Of a stretch of DNA of 64,000 nucleotides, positions 23,798 through 34,071 are shown piece by piece. How positions within the stretch are numbered: position 1 is the first letter of the stretch; each line of letters opens with the position of its first letter. The position numbers and the translations under genes are program-made. The stretch is from Caldilineaceae bacterium (lineage in GTDB: Bacteria > Chloroflexota > Anaerolineae > Caldilineales > Caldilineaceae), in NCBI GenBank assembly GCA_020634815.1, contig JACKBA010000036.1:1-64000 (forward strand). The letters run 5' to 3'. Below the pieces are notes generated by a model. That model worked only from the letters and a program-made list of their open reading frames with translations. It had not been told where the DNA came from and did not search any database.

Positions 23798-24000
23798 GCC
23801 GCTTGCTAAGTAAGCTTAATTTCACTTTGAAGCACGTTTGCCGGACGAATCGCCCCAGCGAACACCGCGGCGTGCGTTGCCCCACGAAGTCTGTTGCCGG
23901 CCATCATGAAGCAGGTGACCGGCGCCAAGAACACAGTTCGATGAATTCGCCAACCTTGAGAGTCAGTTGTCTTGTCCACTAACCGCAAAAGGAGCTGCAC

Positions 24001-25824
<1,824 letters not shown>

Positions 25825-25863
25825 CGGGAAGCGACTTCCCACGCGATGGTTGCGTGACACCAG

Positions 25864-25899
25864 GGGGTGCGTATCCGAGAGGAGACGCACCCCTTTTTT
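25864..25899 (+). terminator. Rho-independent terminator after the AOR gene
   Basis: A 9-bp perfect GC-rich stem (GGGGTGCGT with ACGCACCCC) with a 12-base loop, followed by six T residues, 40 bases after the stop codon. Confidence 0.92.
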
Positions 25900-25960
25900 G
25901 TTGCTAGCACGCAGCCTGGCACGTCCAGCAGTCACAATCCAAGCCCGGAATATTTGCGTT

Positions 25961-25988
25961 TTGCACACGCTGCGATCGCGCATATACT
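25961..25988 (+). promoter_or_regulatory. Promoter of the subtilase gene
   Basis: TTGCAC at 25961-25966 and TATACT at 25983-25988 are 16 bases apart, in an AT-richer stretch, giving a leader of about 115 bases to the GTG at 26111. Confidence 0.6.
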
Positions 25989-26110
25989 TTCGCCACAGTC
26001 CAGTTGGCTGGACACCTCACCAGGCGCAGGCGGCGCCGCATCCTTGCCTCAGGCGTCGCTCGAATTGATTTCGTCATAATCTATCAATCAGTTGAGCAGG
26101 AGAAACAACC

Positions 26111-29100
26111 GTGCGCAGAAGATTGCGAGCTTTTGTCGTGACATTGATGCTGGCTGCCATCGTACTCGGCGGGCAGAGTGCCGGCTACGTCGGACCTGCC
26201 GCACAAACGGCGCCACCGGCAATCCGGCTGCGAGCCGGCACCATCGTGCCGGGCGTGCAGGAGACGATTCCCGGCACCGAGGCATTGACCACGGATGGAT
26301 ACGCGCCAGGCCAGCAGGGCTACTACATCGTGCAGTTCCGTGGCGCGGTGCAGGACGCATGGCGTTCCCAATTGGCGGCCGCGGGCGCAACGGTGCTCGA
26401 GTATCTGCCTGATTACGCCTTCAAGGTGCGTATGACGCCCGAACTCGCCGCCTCGCTCCAGTTCCTGCCCAATGTCAACTGGGTTGGACTTTTCCAGCCG
26501 GCCTTTAAGGTTGCGCCCGATCTCATGGTGAACGGACAGCGCCTGTACCGCGTGCGCATCGAGGATGGCGCCGACACCGCAGCGACAACGCAGGCCGTCC
26601 TGGCCACCGGTGCGCAGGTGTCGTCCGCCGACGGTGCATTGCTCACCGTTCTGGCCGACTCCACCCAGGTTGCCAACGTGGCGCGGGTGCTCGACGTCGC
26701 CTGGATCGACAACTTCTTCCTCTATGAGAAGCACAACGACATCGGCGCGGGCGTGATCGTCGGCGCCAACATTGCCAATGCCAATGGCTATGACGGCTCC
26801 ACCCAGATCGCGGCCGTGGCTGATACCGGTCTCGGCGGCGGCACCGCGGCCACGGCGCACGTCGATGTTCCGGCCGCTCGCATCGCCGGCATCTTCAACT
26901 GGCCGGGCGTCACCGATTCCTGTTTCCAGACGATTACCAACGACGGCGCTATCGACGTCGACAGCGGCCATGGCACGCACGTCGCGCTCTCGGTGGTGGG
27001 TGACGGCGACGCAACCGGGATCGGCAAGGGTGGCGCGCCGGCAGCGGGTCTTGTCTTCCAGGCCACGGAAAACTACGTCACCGTCTCCAACATCTGCCGC
27101 ATTCTCTACGGCCTGACCAATGGGTACTACCTGACCGGGCTGCCGGCCAATCTCAATGACCTTTTCGGACAGGCGTACAATGCCGGTGCGCGCATCCACT
27201 CCAACTCATGGGGATCGTCGCAGGCGGGGGTGTACACGGCCAACAGCGCGCAGACCGACCAGTTCGTCTGGAACAACCGCGACATGGTCATCACCTTTTC
27301 GGCGGGCAATGCCGGCGCCGACGCCAACAACAACGGTGTCGTGGACAATGACTCCATCGGTTCGCCGGCTACGGCCAAGAATGTCATCACGATTGGCGCC
27401 AGCGAAAACGCCCGGCCCGATAATTTCCCCTGTGACACGAGCCTTGCCTACACGTCGCCGGACACCTACCAGGCCGGGCAGACCTGCACCAGCATGGGCG
27501 GCGTCAACTTCCTGGGCACGGCAGGCCAGCGCTGGGGCTTCACCACGGAGCCGCTGAACAGCGACGTCACGGCCGGCAACGCCCAGCAGATGGCGCCCTT
27601 CTCCAGCCGCGGCCCCACCGACGACGGACGCATCAAGCCTGACGTCGTTGCGCCCGGCACGTGGATCCTCTCGGGGTATTCCGATCTCTACCAGCAGGGC
27701 TACGATGCCGGCGCCAACCCGCGCAACAACAGCTTCCAGTCCGACGGCTGGGGCATGCCGCGCAACGCCCAGTACAAGTACTTCGGCGGCACGTCTATGT
27801 CCAACCCCATCGCGGCGGGCGCGGCAACGGTCGTGCGCGATTTCTACCAGAAGGCCTACACGCACAACGCCAGCGCCGCGCTGGTCAAGGCGACACTCAT
27901 CAACACGGCGGTCGACCTGCTCGACGAGAACAACGATGGCGCCAACGACAACGACTTCCCCATTCCCAACGTGCATGAGGGTTGGGGACGCATCAACGTG
28001 GCCGAAGCGACGGATGGCACGCAGCAGTACGTCGACAACGCGACAGGTATCGGCACGGGCGGCAATTTCTCGACCCAGTATGCCGTGAACGCGGGGGGCA
28101 GCTTCAAGGTCACGCTGGTATGGAGCGACTATCCGTCGACCGAAACCGCGGCCACGAACCTGGTCAACGATCTCGACCTGGTGGTCACGGCGCCGGGCGG
28201 GACGCAATACCGCGGTAACGTCTTCAGCGGCGGCTGGTCGCAAACCGGCGGCACGGCCGATCGCATCAACAATGTGGAGAACGTGTACGTGCAGTCGGCA
28301 GCGGCAGGCACATGGACGGTGCAGGTGAGCGGATTCAACGTGCCGAACGGCCCGCAGCCCTTTGCCCTGGTCGTGAATGGCACTTTCAACACAGGCCCGA
28401 CGCCCGTGCCGACGAGTACGGCGACGGCCACTGCCACTGCCACGCCGACCAACACGCCGGTGCCCGGTCCCACGGCGACACCCACGAATACGCCGACGAG
28501 CACGCCGACAGCCACGCCCACAGTGCCCCCGACAAGCACGCCGACGCCGGTCGCCGGCCGACAGATCTATGTCAGCTCGACGACGGACGGCAATGTCGGC
28601 TTTGCCTTCAGCGACGAAGATATCCTGCGCTACGATACGAATGGGGCTTGGAGCCTCTACTTCGACGGCTCGGACGTGGGCCTGACTAGCAGCAGCCACG
28701 ATGTTGATGCGTTCGATATCCTGCCCGATGGCAGCCTGTTGCTGAGCATCACGGGGGCGGCTTCTGTCGGCGCACTCGGCACAGTCGCCGATGCGGATAT
28801 CATCCGCTTCGTTCCGACCAGCCTTGGCACGACGACGGCAGGAACCTTCTCACTTTACTTCGACGGGTCCGACGTTGGGCTGACGACTTCTGGCGAAGAT
28901 ATCGACGCGATCGACGTCTTGAGCGACGGGCGGGTCGTCGTCAGTACTGTGGGCAGTGTGAGCGTCACCGGCGCGTCAGCCGTCGATGAAGACTTGCTTA
29001 TCTTCACACCGACGAGCCTGGGCGCAAATACCAGTGGAACCTGGGCGCTTTACTTCGATGGCTCTGACGTGGGCCTGGCTGATACCAACAACGAGGATGT

Positions 29101-29470
29101 GAACGGCGCATGGGTTGACCCGGCTAACGGAGATATCTACCTGACAGCTCTCGGCGCGTTTGCCGTGCCCGGCGTCAGCGGTGACGGCTCAGACATCTTC
29201 ACCTGCGCGCAGGCAATCACGGGCAGCAATACTGCGTGCACGTATAGCCTTTACTGGGACGGATCCGCCAGTGGCTTCAGCGGCGAAATCACCGACGCTT
29301 TCGCCATCGCTGACGGTGCGACGGCCGCCATGGCAAACGCCCTGGTGACGACGACGGTGCAGCAGGACGATGCTACAGCAGGCAACACCTTTGACGACTA
29401 CGACGACATGGCCGATCAGGAAGGCGACGCCCTGGCGCCGCAGCTCTATCTGCCGGCCATCTCTAACTGA
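26111..29470 (+). CDS. Secreted subtilisin-like (S8) protease with repeat C terminus
   Basis: 1,119 residues from a GTG start; the hydrophobic stretch at residues ~8-26 is the signal peptide. A pro-region follows (YYIVQFRGAVQDAWRSQLAAAGA, inhibitor I9-like). The catalytic triad is Asp238 (AVADTG), His287 (DSGHGTHVA) and Ser562 (GGTSMSNP); FSAGNAG supplies the oxyanion Asn. A beta-sandwich domain (residues ~650-755) precedes a Thr/Pro linker (TPTNTPVPGPTATPTNTP) near 760-815. The C-terminal ~300 residues contain at least three copies of a unit centred on LYFDGSDVGL with Asp-rich surroundings. The protein ends LYLPAISN, a tail shared with the giant surface protein in this window. It is expected to act outside the cell. 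Confidence 0.93.
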   Translation: MRRRLRAFVVTLMLAAIVLGGQSAGYVGPAAQTAPPAIRLRAGTIVPGVQETIPGTEALTTDGYAPGQQGYYIVQFRGAVQDAWRSQLAAAGATVLEYLPDYAFKVRMTPELAASLQFLPNVNWVGLFQPAFKVAPDLMVNGQRLYRVRIEDGADTAATTQAVLATGAQVSSADGALLTVLADSTQVANVARVLDVAWIDNFFLYEKHNDIGAGVIVGANIANANGYDGSTQIAAVADTGLGGGTAATAHVDVPAARIAGIFNWPGVTDSCFQTITNDGAIDVDSGHGTHVALSVVGDGDATGIGKGGAPAAGLVFQATENYVTVSNICRILYGLTNGYYLTGLPANLNDLFGQAYNAGARIHSNSWGSSQAGVYTANSAQTDQFVWNNRDMVITFSAGNAGADANNNGVVDNDSIGSPATAKNVITIGASENARPDNFPCDTSLAYTSPDTYQAGQTCTSMGGVNFLGTAGQRWGFTTEPLNSDVTAGNAQQMAPFSSRGPTDDGRIKPDVVAPGTWILSGYSDLYQQGYDAGANPRNNSFQSDGWGMPRNAQYKYFGGTSMSNPIAAGAATVVRDFYQKAYTHNASAALVKATLINTAVDLLDENNDGANDNDFPIPNVHEGWGRINVAEATDGTQQYVDNATGIGTGGNFSTQYAVNAGGSFKVTLVWSDYPSTETAATNLVNDLDLVVTAPGGTQYRGNVFSGGWSQTGGTADRINNVENVYVQSAAAGTWTVQVSGFNVPNGPQPFALVVNGTFNTGPTPVPTSTATATATATPTNTPVPGPTATPTNTPTSTPTATPTVPPTSTPTPVAGRQIYVSSTTDGNVGFAFSDEDILRYDTNGAWSLYFDGSDVGLTSSSHDVDAFDILPDGSLLLSITGAASVGALGTVADADIIRFVPTSLGTTTAGTFSLYFDGSDVGLTTSGEDIDAIDVLSDGRVVVSTVGSVSVTGASAVDEDLLIFTPTSLGANTSGTWALYFDGSDVGLADTNNEDVNGAWVDPANGDIYLTALGAFAVPGVSGDGSDIFTCAQAITGSNTACTYSLYWDGSASGFSGEITDAFAIADGATAAMANALVTTTVQQDDATAGNTFDDYDDMADQEGDALAPQLYLPAISN

Positions 29471-29493
29471 TCGTATATGACGGCGTAGTGAGT

Positions 29494-29532
29494 CCACCAT
29501 TCCGGGAGGCTTGGCGTCTCCCGGAATGGTGG
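29494..29532 (+). terminator. Strong stem-loop after the subtilase gene
   Basis: A 15-bp perfect stem (CCACCATTCCGGGAG with its complement) and a 9-base loop lie 24 bases after the stop codon. There is no T-tract, so it may be a rho-type or processing signal. Confidence 0.65.
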
Positions 29533-29538
29533 TATGAT
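29530..29538 (+). promoter_or_regulatory. Extended -10 element before the RDD gene
   Basis: TGG plus TATGAT (29533-29538) forms an extended -10 element that overlaps the last bases of the preceding stem-loop, about 80 bases before the RDD gene. Confidence 0.4.
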
Positions 29539-29616
29539 AGGGTCCAGCAACCTGGCTGGCGAGTGCGTTGTACGTGCCGCCAGAACCTATGCCCAGCACA
29601 CCAACGGAGGAAACTC

Positions 29617-30123
29617 ATGGCGCCTGCCCATTTCATGGCCCGCCTCATGGCCTGGCTCTTCGACGGCCTGATCACCGGCATACTGTCGGTCGTCATGGCG
29701 TTGGCGACGGCCAGCCTGGTCGGCATCATTCTGTCGCTAGACCCAGGGATCTTCAACCTGATGGCGCTTATCGTTGGCGTGGTGACGGCCGTGCTGCTCC
29801 TGCTGCTCAACTTTCTTTATTACGGCTACTTCTGGAGCACGAGCGGGGCATCGCTGGGCATGAAAGCTTTCGACATCAAGGTGGTGCGCCGCAAACCCGG
29901 CGAACGGATCTCCTTCTGGCGCGCCGGCTTGCGCGGCACGATCGGCTACTGGATCAGCGCGATTCCGCTCTATCTGGGCTACATCTGGGCCGGTTTCGAT
30001 GGGAGCAAAGAGGGCTGGCACGACAAGATTTTCGACACGCAGGTCGTCAAGGTGCCGTGGGAAGAGCAGCCCCTGCGCGATCAATATCCCGTCTACGGCA
30101 AGACCAGGCCTGCCGAGCAGTAG
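29617..30123 (+). CDS. RDD-family membrane protein
   Basis: 168 residues with three or four hydrophobic helices. The family features are visible: MARLMAWLFDGLITGI (the R..D of RDD), WSTSGASLGMKAFDIKVVR, and the C-terminal GWHDKIFDTQVVK that carries the final conserved Asp residues. RDD proteins are small membrane proteins, some acting as Na+/H+ antiporters, most uncharacterised. The ATG at 29617 is selected for the GGAGG 6 bases upstream; a longer frame to 29488 would read through the terminator hairpin. Confidence 0.88.
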   Translation: MAPAHFMARLMAWLFDGLITGILSVVMALATASLVGIILSLDPGIFNLMALIVGVVTAVLLLLLNFLYYGYFWSTSGASLGMKAFDIKVVRRKPGERISFWRAGLRGTIGYWISAIPLYLGYIWAGFDGSKEGWHDKIFDTQVVKVPWEEQPLRDQYPVYGKTRPAEQ

Positions 30124-30151
30124 ACAGGGCCTTGCACGGGGGGCGGTGTGC

Positions 30152-32041
30152 TCAATCGCGCAGGATGGCTTGCGCTGCTTCCCGCAGGTAGACGTTGCCG
30201 GGATTTCTCGTACACGATCCTCGAATCAGATCGGCTAGACGGTTGTTACGCTCGGCCCATCGGATGAGATTATAGGCAACCTCGGCCCGGTTGCTGCCGC
30301 CCGCGATCACATCCAGATCCTCGTCCAACTCGGTGCGTACCATAAGCTTGAGCGACGTTGTGTCGAAGGCGTCGACGAGTGCTGCGTGCAGCAACTGCAC
30401 CTGGGCGCCGGCCAGGCGAAAGCTCGATTGCGTCGCGGGCATTGGCGCCTTCGTTCGCAGCGCCGGGCGTGGCATGCGCCAGCGTGCTTCGTGAAAGTCC
30501 TGGAAGCTTTCAAAGTCCGGATGGTCAGGGAAAGGGAAGGCCACGATCCGCTCTGTGAAGGTCGTATGTAGCTTTGCGTAGAACATGGGGTGCACCATAC
30601 ATTCATCGTCGCTGCGCAGCGGCAGGCGATCCGGCATGGCATACTCGAAGTCGCCGAGAACATAAGGCCCCATGGGGTCGCGGTGGCGCACCCGACCGAT
30701 GATGCCAAGTTCAGCGACCAACATGCGGAAAGCCTCCAGAGAGTACTCGCCGCGCGGCCAAGCTGCGCGTGTCGTCTTGGCAATCCGGTCCAATTCGCTG
30801 CCGGGAAAGGTGACGGGTAACTTGTCCAGCGCATCGATCACCGACGAGATCTGCGGGTAGATCGACGCATACGAGTTGATCACCTCGTCGGCCAGCTCGA
30901 TTTCCACCTGCCTCACGATCGCCGGAATGTTTACCCGTTTGTAGTCCGTCCCGTACCCGCAATTGCGGGCCTCGCGTGCAATGCGGTTGCACAATTGCAC
31001 CAGTTGTCGCGGCCGCATCTGCGTGTGGCGCAGGATGTAGGGAAAGGTTCGCTCGGGAATCTCCTGTCCGTTGGTCAACATTTCGCCAAAATACGGATTC
31101 CAGAGATTTGTCAGTACGCTCTCGAAGTCCTGCCAGTCGACTTCACGCGGAATCGCCTTTTCTGTGTCCTCATGTTCGATCAGGTATTTCCAGAAGCGCC
31201 ATGAGATGAGATGCACGAGATCGCGCGGGCGCCAGTGCAGATAGACCGGGTGGCGCGCATATTTGGCGGTGTTTAGGATCACATACTCGCGCAGGTGTGG
31301 AAAGATCTCGGCGGCTATGAACACCTTGACGTGAATACCGCCGTGCACAAAGGAGACGTTGAATTCGGACGCACACTGGATCAGGCCGGCAATGGTGATC
31401 ATGAGCGCGTCGTCGTTCTTGTCATAGCGTTCCAGCGAGTCGATCGCCACGATCACCGGATAGTGTCGGGTCAGGCCATGAACGCGCTCCACGGCGGCCT
31501 GGAACTCTTCAGCAGCCATATAGGCTTCGACCTTCGCCGCTGCATTCCCGCTCCCGTTGGCAAAGTGTTGCAGCCGGCTGCGTACGACTTCCTTTCGAAG
31601 CGGAATCGCGTGGCCGACGCCGTTGCCGTTGCCTGGAGTGACAGCAAGATTTGGATCGAATGTGCTGTAGAGGTCGAAGATCAGTGACCAGATCACAAAG
31701 CGCCATAACTGGGCGGCGCGATTGACGATCACCTCGCTCAGCTGGTAGCTGAAGCCGCGCATGTCTCCCGCTACCTGCTGATAGATCTCGCCGTAGATAT
31801 CCGGCTCGTCAACGTCGATACAGATGGCGCCGGACACCTGGTCCTGAAAATTCATGTATTGCGTGAGCGACGACTTGCCGGAGCCGCGCCGCCCGACAAA
31901 AAGGTAATTCTCCGGCTCGAGCGCCTCCTCGGTGAAACGCCCCAGGCTGTAGAAGTAGTCCTGATAGCGCGTCTTCAGGACGCTGACTTCAGCTTCGCAG
32001 GATTCAAGTCCAAAGGGAAAACGAAAGCTACCCTCACTCAT
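30152..32041 (-). CDS. P-loop ATPase with C-terminal EAD1 adaptor domain
   Basis: 629 residues. Walker A (VGRRGSGKSSL) is at about residues 49-59 and a Walker B-like VIVAIDSLERYD near 215, in a large ATPase reminiscent of the Sll1717-type P-loop group (opening FPFGLESCEAEVSVL); that subgroup call is tentative. An ORC/STAND-like helical region (LRHTQMRPRQLVQLCNRIA) follows. The last ~85 residues are an effector-associated domain 1: LHAALVDAFDTTSL, MVRTELDEDLDVIA, LIRWAERNNRLADLI and PGN in order. The neighbouring CHAT protease carries the same domain, so the two proteins are expected to bind each other. A GGAGGAG ribosome site precedes the ATG. Most likely the NTP-dependent sensor or regulator of a conflict system. 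Confidence 0.82.
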   Translation of the reverse strand: MSEGSFRFPFGLESCEAEVSVLKTRYQDYFYSLGRFTEEALEPENYLFVGRRGSGKSSLTQYMNFQDQVSGAICIDVDEPDIYGEIYQQVAGDMRGFSYQLSEVIVNRAAQLWRFVIWSLIFDLYSTFDPNLAVTPGNGNGVGHAIPLRKEVVRSRLQHFANGSGNAAAKVEAYMAAEEFQAAVERVHGLTRHYPVIVAIDSLERYDKNDDALMITIAGLIQCASEFNVSFVHGGIHVKVFIAAEIFPHLREYVILNTAKYARHPVYLHWRPRDLVHLISWRFWKYLIEHEDTEKAIPREVDWQDFESVLTNLWNPYFGEMLTNGQEIPERTFPYILRHTQMRPRQLVQLCNRIAREARNCGYGTDYKRVNIPAIVRQVEIELADEVINSYASIYPQISSVIDALDKLPVTFPGSELDRIAKTTRAAWPRGEYSLEAFRMLVAELGIIGRVRHRDPMGPYVLGDFEYAMPDRLPLRSDDECMVHPMFYAKLHTTFTERIVAFPFPDHPDFESFQDFHEARWRMPRPALRTKAPMPATQSSFRLAGAQVQLLHAALVDAFDTTSLKLMVRTELDEDLDVIAGGSNRAEVAYNLIRWAERNNRLADLIRGSCTRNPGNVYLREAAQAILRD

Positions 32042-32157
32042 GATGCTGGCTCCTCCAAGGGTTGCAGATTTCGGGGAAATCAGGGTTGGGTGGGCATGAT
32101 CATCGTTGACTCATCTTCGCTGCCACCTTGTTACAGGGGCGATAGGGAGTATCGAAA

Positions 32158-32187
32158 ATAACTATACTATAAGCATAGCATAGTTAT
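32158..32187. promoter_or_regulatory. AT-rich 30-bp palindrome between the CHAT and ATPase genes
   Basis: Two 13-base arms (ATAACTATACTAT and ATAGCATAGTTAT) flank a 4-base centre; on the minus-strand transcript the single mismatch becomes a G:U pair. The stretch is strikingly AT-rich for this genome and lies 117 bases before the ATPase ATG, so it could be an operator/promoter or an RNA hairpin that separates expression of the two genes. Confidence 0.5.
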
Positions 32188-32306
32188 GTGGACTTGTTAA
32201 GACCCAATTCAGACAGCAATTGTACAAAGCGTAAGGGGTGCGGTGATCTGGCATTTCGGCAGCGCGTGGGGGGCGCTGTGCATTTGGCAATGGAGGCTCA
32301 GAGGGG

Positions 32307-33704
32307 TCAGCCGGTGTTTTGCCACGACGCGATGAAGGCCTGCAATTCGCGGTTGCCGGGCCGGGTCTTGCTGGCGCCTTGCACCAGGGCTGCTAGCCGG
32401 CCGGTCCGCTCGGCCCAACTGATTAATGCCTCGGTAATCGCGCTCAGGCTGCCCGTACTCGCGATCGTATCCAGGTTTTCACCCAACTCAATGCGCACCA
32501 TCATGCGTAGTTCGTCCAGACTGAAGGCATTGAGCAAGGCCCGATGGAACGCGCCGAATTGCTGCCCGGTGAGCTTGGCGGAACCGGCAGGTGCCGGCGC
32601 GGAGGGAGGCGTTGCTGCCGGCGATGTCTGCGCCGGCGCGGTTGCCATGTTGAAAAGCACCCCATCCGGCGCGCGCAGGTAGGCCACCGGCGCGGCCCAA
32701 TCTAGCCCGCTGCCCATGCTGGCCGCAATGCGCGCCTCGGTCAGCGCACCCTCCAACGCCATGCCGTCGGCCAGCGCTTCGTAGAAGGTGCGGCTCCACT
32801 CGCGCGCGGCGCCCGCGGCAACAGCAAACTGCATGGCAATCACCGCCGGCACGCCCCGCCGCACCAGCGTACCCGCCGCACCGGCATAGAGATCGCTCGC
32901 CGTCGTCGCCGCGCTGTGACAGGCACTGAGCACCACCAGGCGCAGCGCGGCGTGCGCGGCCAGCAGCCTGCCCAGCCGGCTGGCGTCGAGCAACTCGGGG
33001 CTCCCTTCCTCCCCCGCCAGCAGCACGGCCCCCTCGCCCGTTGTCTGATCGAAGAAACCGTGCCCGACAAAGTGGAAGACGTGCCAGGCGCCATTGCTGC
33101 CGCGCAGCGCGCGCTGGATGTCGCGCCAGGTGCCGCCGGCGAGCCAGACCAGCTCGGCCTGCCCGCGCTGCACCAGTCCGGCTAGCGCATTTTCCACCGC
33201 CGCCTGCTCCGCCGCCAGGTCGATCTCCCCGGTCGGGTCCACGGCCAACCCCAGGATGCGCAGCGGCGGCGTAACGGCCAGCGGCTGCATGGGCTGCGCG
33301 GCCTCGGCCATGCGCAGCAGCGGCGTCTCGTGGGAGAGTGCCATGAACTCGCCAAAGCGCTGCTCGTAGATCAACTCCCACGGAATAACGGCCAGCGCCG
33401 GGTCGACGATGCGCAGCCGCACGCGCAGCCCCTTGCCCAGCGCGTTCGCAACGCCCAGACTCTCCGTGTACGAACTGCCGACAGGCGAATGGCCCAGCAG
33501 CGCATCGAACAACTCCTGCCCGTAGCGCCGGGCGCCGGCCCCATCCAGCCCTTGTGCGGCCAGCGCCAGTTGGTCGGGCGCCGCGGACAGGCGGAGCATC
33601 CCGCGCTCGTTGCCGGCTGGCGACTGCACGACAGAGACAGGCCAGCCGGCCACAGCATCGCCGGGGCCGAGTTCTACTTCGAAATCAAGATAGTCAGTGA
33701 TCAT
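32307..33704 (-). CDS. CHAT-domain caspase-like protease with C-terminal EAD1
   Basis: 465 residues. The CHAT fold runs over about residues 110-355: LGLAVDPTGEIDLAAEQAAV, the catalytic His215 in HFVGHGFFD, and the catalytic Cys262 in VVLSACHSA, with GVPAVIAMQFAV and FYEALADG after it. A Pro/Ala linker (~360-380) leads to an EAD1 domain: FHRALLNAFSLDEL, MVRIELGENLDTIA, LISWAERTGRLAALV, PGN. CHAT proteases are relatives of caspases and separases and act as effectors in bacterial immunity (for example in gRAMP/Craspase, Avs-type and EAD-linked systems). The start at 33704 (MITDYLDFEVELGPGD) is preferred since this family usually begins with a Y.DFE strand. It is upstream of the EAD1 ATPase gene on the same strand. 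Confidence 0.88.
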   Translation of the reverse strand: MITDYLDFEVELGPGDAVAGWPVSVVQSPAGNERGMLRLSAAPDQLALAAQGLDGAGARRYGQELFDALLGHSPVGSSYTESLGVANALGKGLRVRLRIVDPALAVIPWELIYEQRFGEFMALSHETPLLRMAEAAQPMQPLAVTPPLRILGLAVDPTGEIDLAAEQAAVENALAGLVQRGQAELVWLAGGTWRDIQRALRGSNGAWHVFHFVGHGFFDQTTGEGAVLLAGEEGSPELLDASRLGRLLAAHAALRLVVLSACHSAATTASDLYAGAAGTLVRRGVPAVIAMQFAVAAGAAREWSRTFYEALADGMALEGALTEARIAASMGSGLDWAAPVAYLRAPDGVLFNMATAPAQTSPAATPPSAPAPAGSAKLTGQQFGAFHRALLNAFSLDELRMMVRIELGENLDTIASTGSLSAITEALISWAERTGRLAALVQGASKTRPGNRELQAFIASWQNTG

Positions 33705-34071
33705 GGGGCGGGCAATCTGCTGCGATAGGGTGGATAGGGTGACTGCACCGGCGAATCGAGCCGGCACGCGCCATCATACCAGAAGTGCGGGTTGCTGTTA
33801 AGCGGCCGGGGAGCGGCAGGTGCGGCTTGGTAACCTGGCGAGGTCACTCCCGGCGTGCGTCGCACTGGGCACTTTATGGCTCCCAGCGATGGATCGTTTG
33901 CCCAGTGCGACGCACGCCGCCAACATTCAGGGACGCACCTGATCGCGCCTGTGCGCCGGAACACATTGGCGGCGTCTTGGCCGTAACGCACGCACAGGCC
34001 AATCTGCGCGATACTATGCACAGAACCCGCGACGCGTCGTTTATCCGGCGAATGAATCAGGAGTCCACCCT
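33705..34071. other. Gene-free divergent region with a 21-bp inverted repeat
   Basis: This 367-base region separates the CHAT gene (minus) from a lipoprotein gene (plus) and must hold both promoters. It contains a perfect inverted repeat described separately, and no convincing coding frame. A possible -10 (TACTAT) lies near 34012 for the plus-strand gene. Confidence 0.6.
33851..33919. repeat. Perfect 21-bp inverted repeat with 27-base spacer
   Basis: The left arm (33851-33871, beginning CGGCGTGCGTCGCAC) and the right arm (33899-33919) are exact reverse complements, separated by a 27-base spacer. No T-tract or coding frame is associated. It could be a cruciform-forming operator, a remnant of a small mobile element, or a target for site-specific recombination. 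Confidence 0.85.

Noticed and set aside
23800..24000. Moco/Tuco riboswitch
   Set aside because: The leader is long and structured, but the consensus loops could not be matched by eye, so it is listed only as a question.
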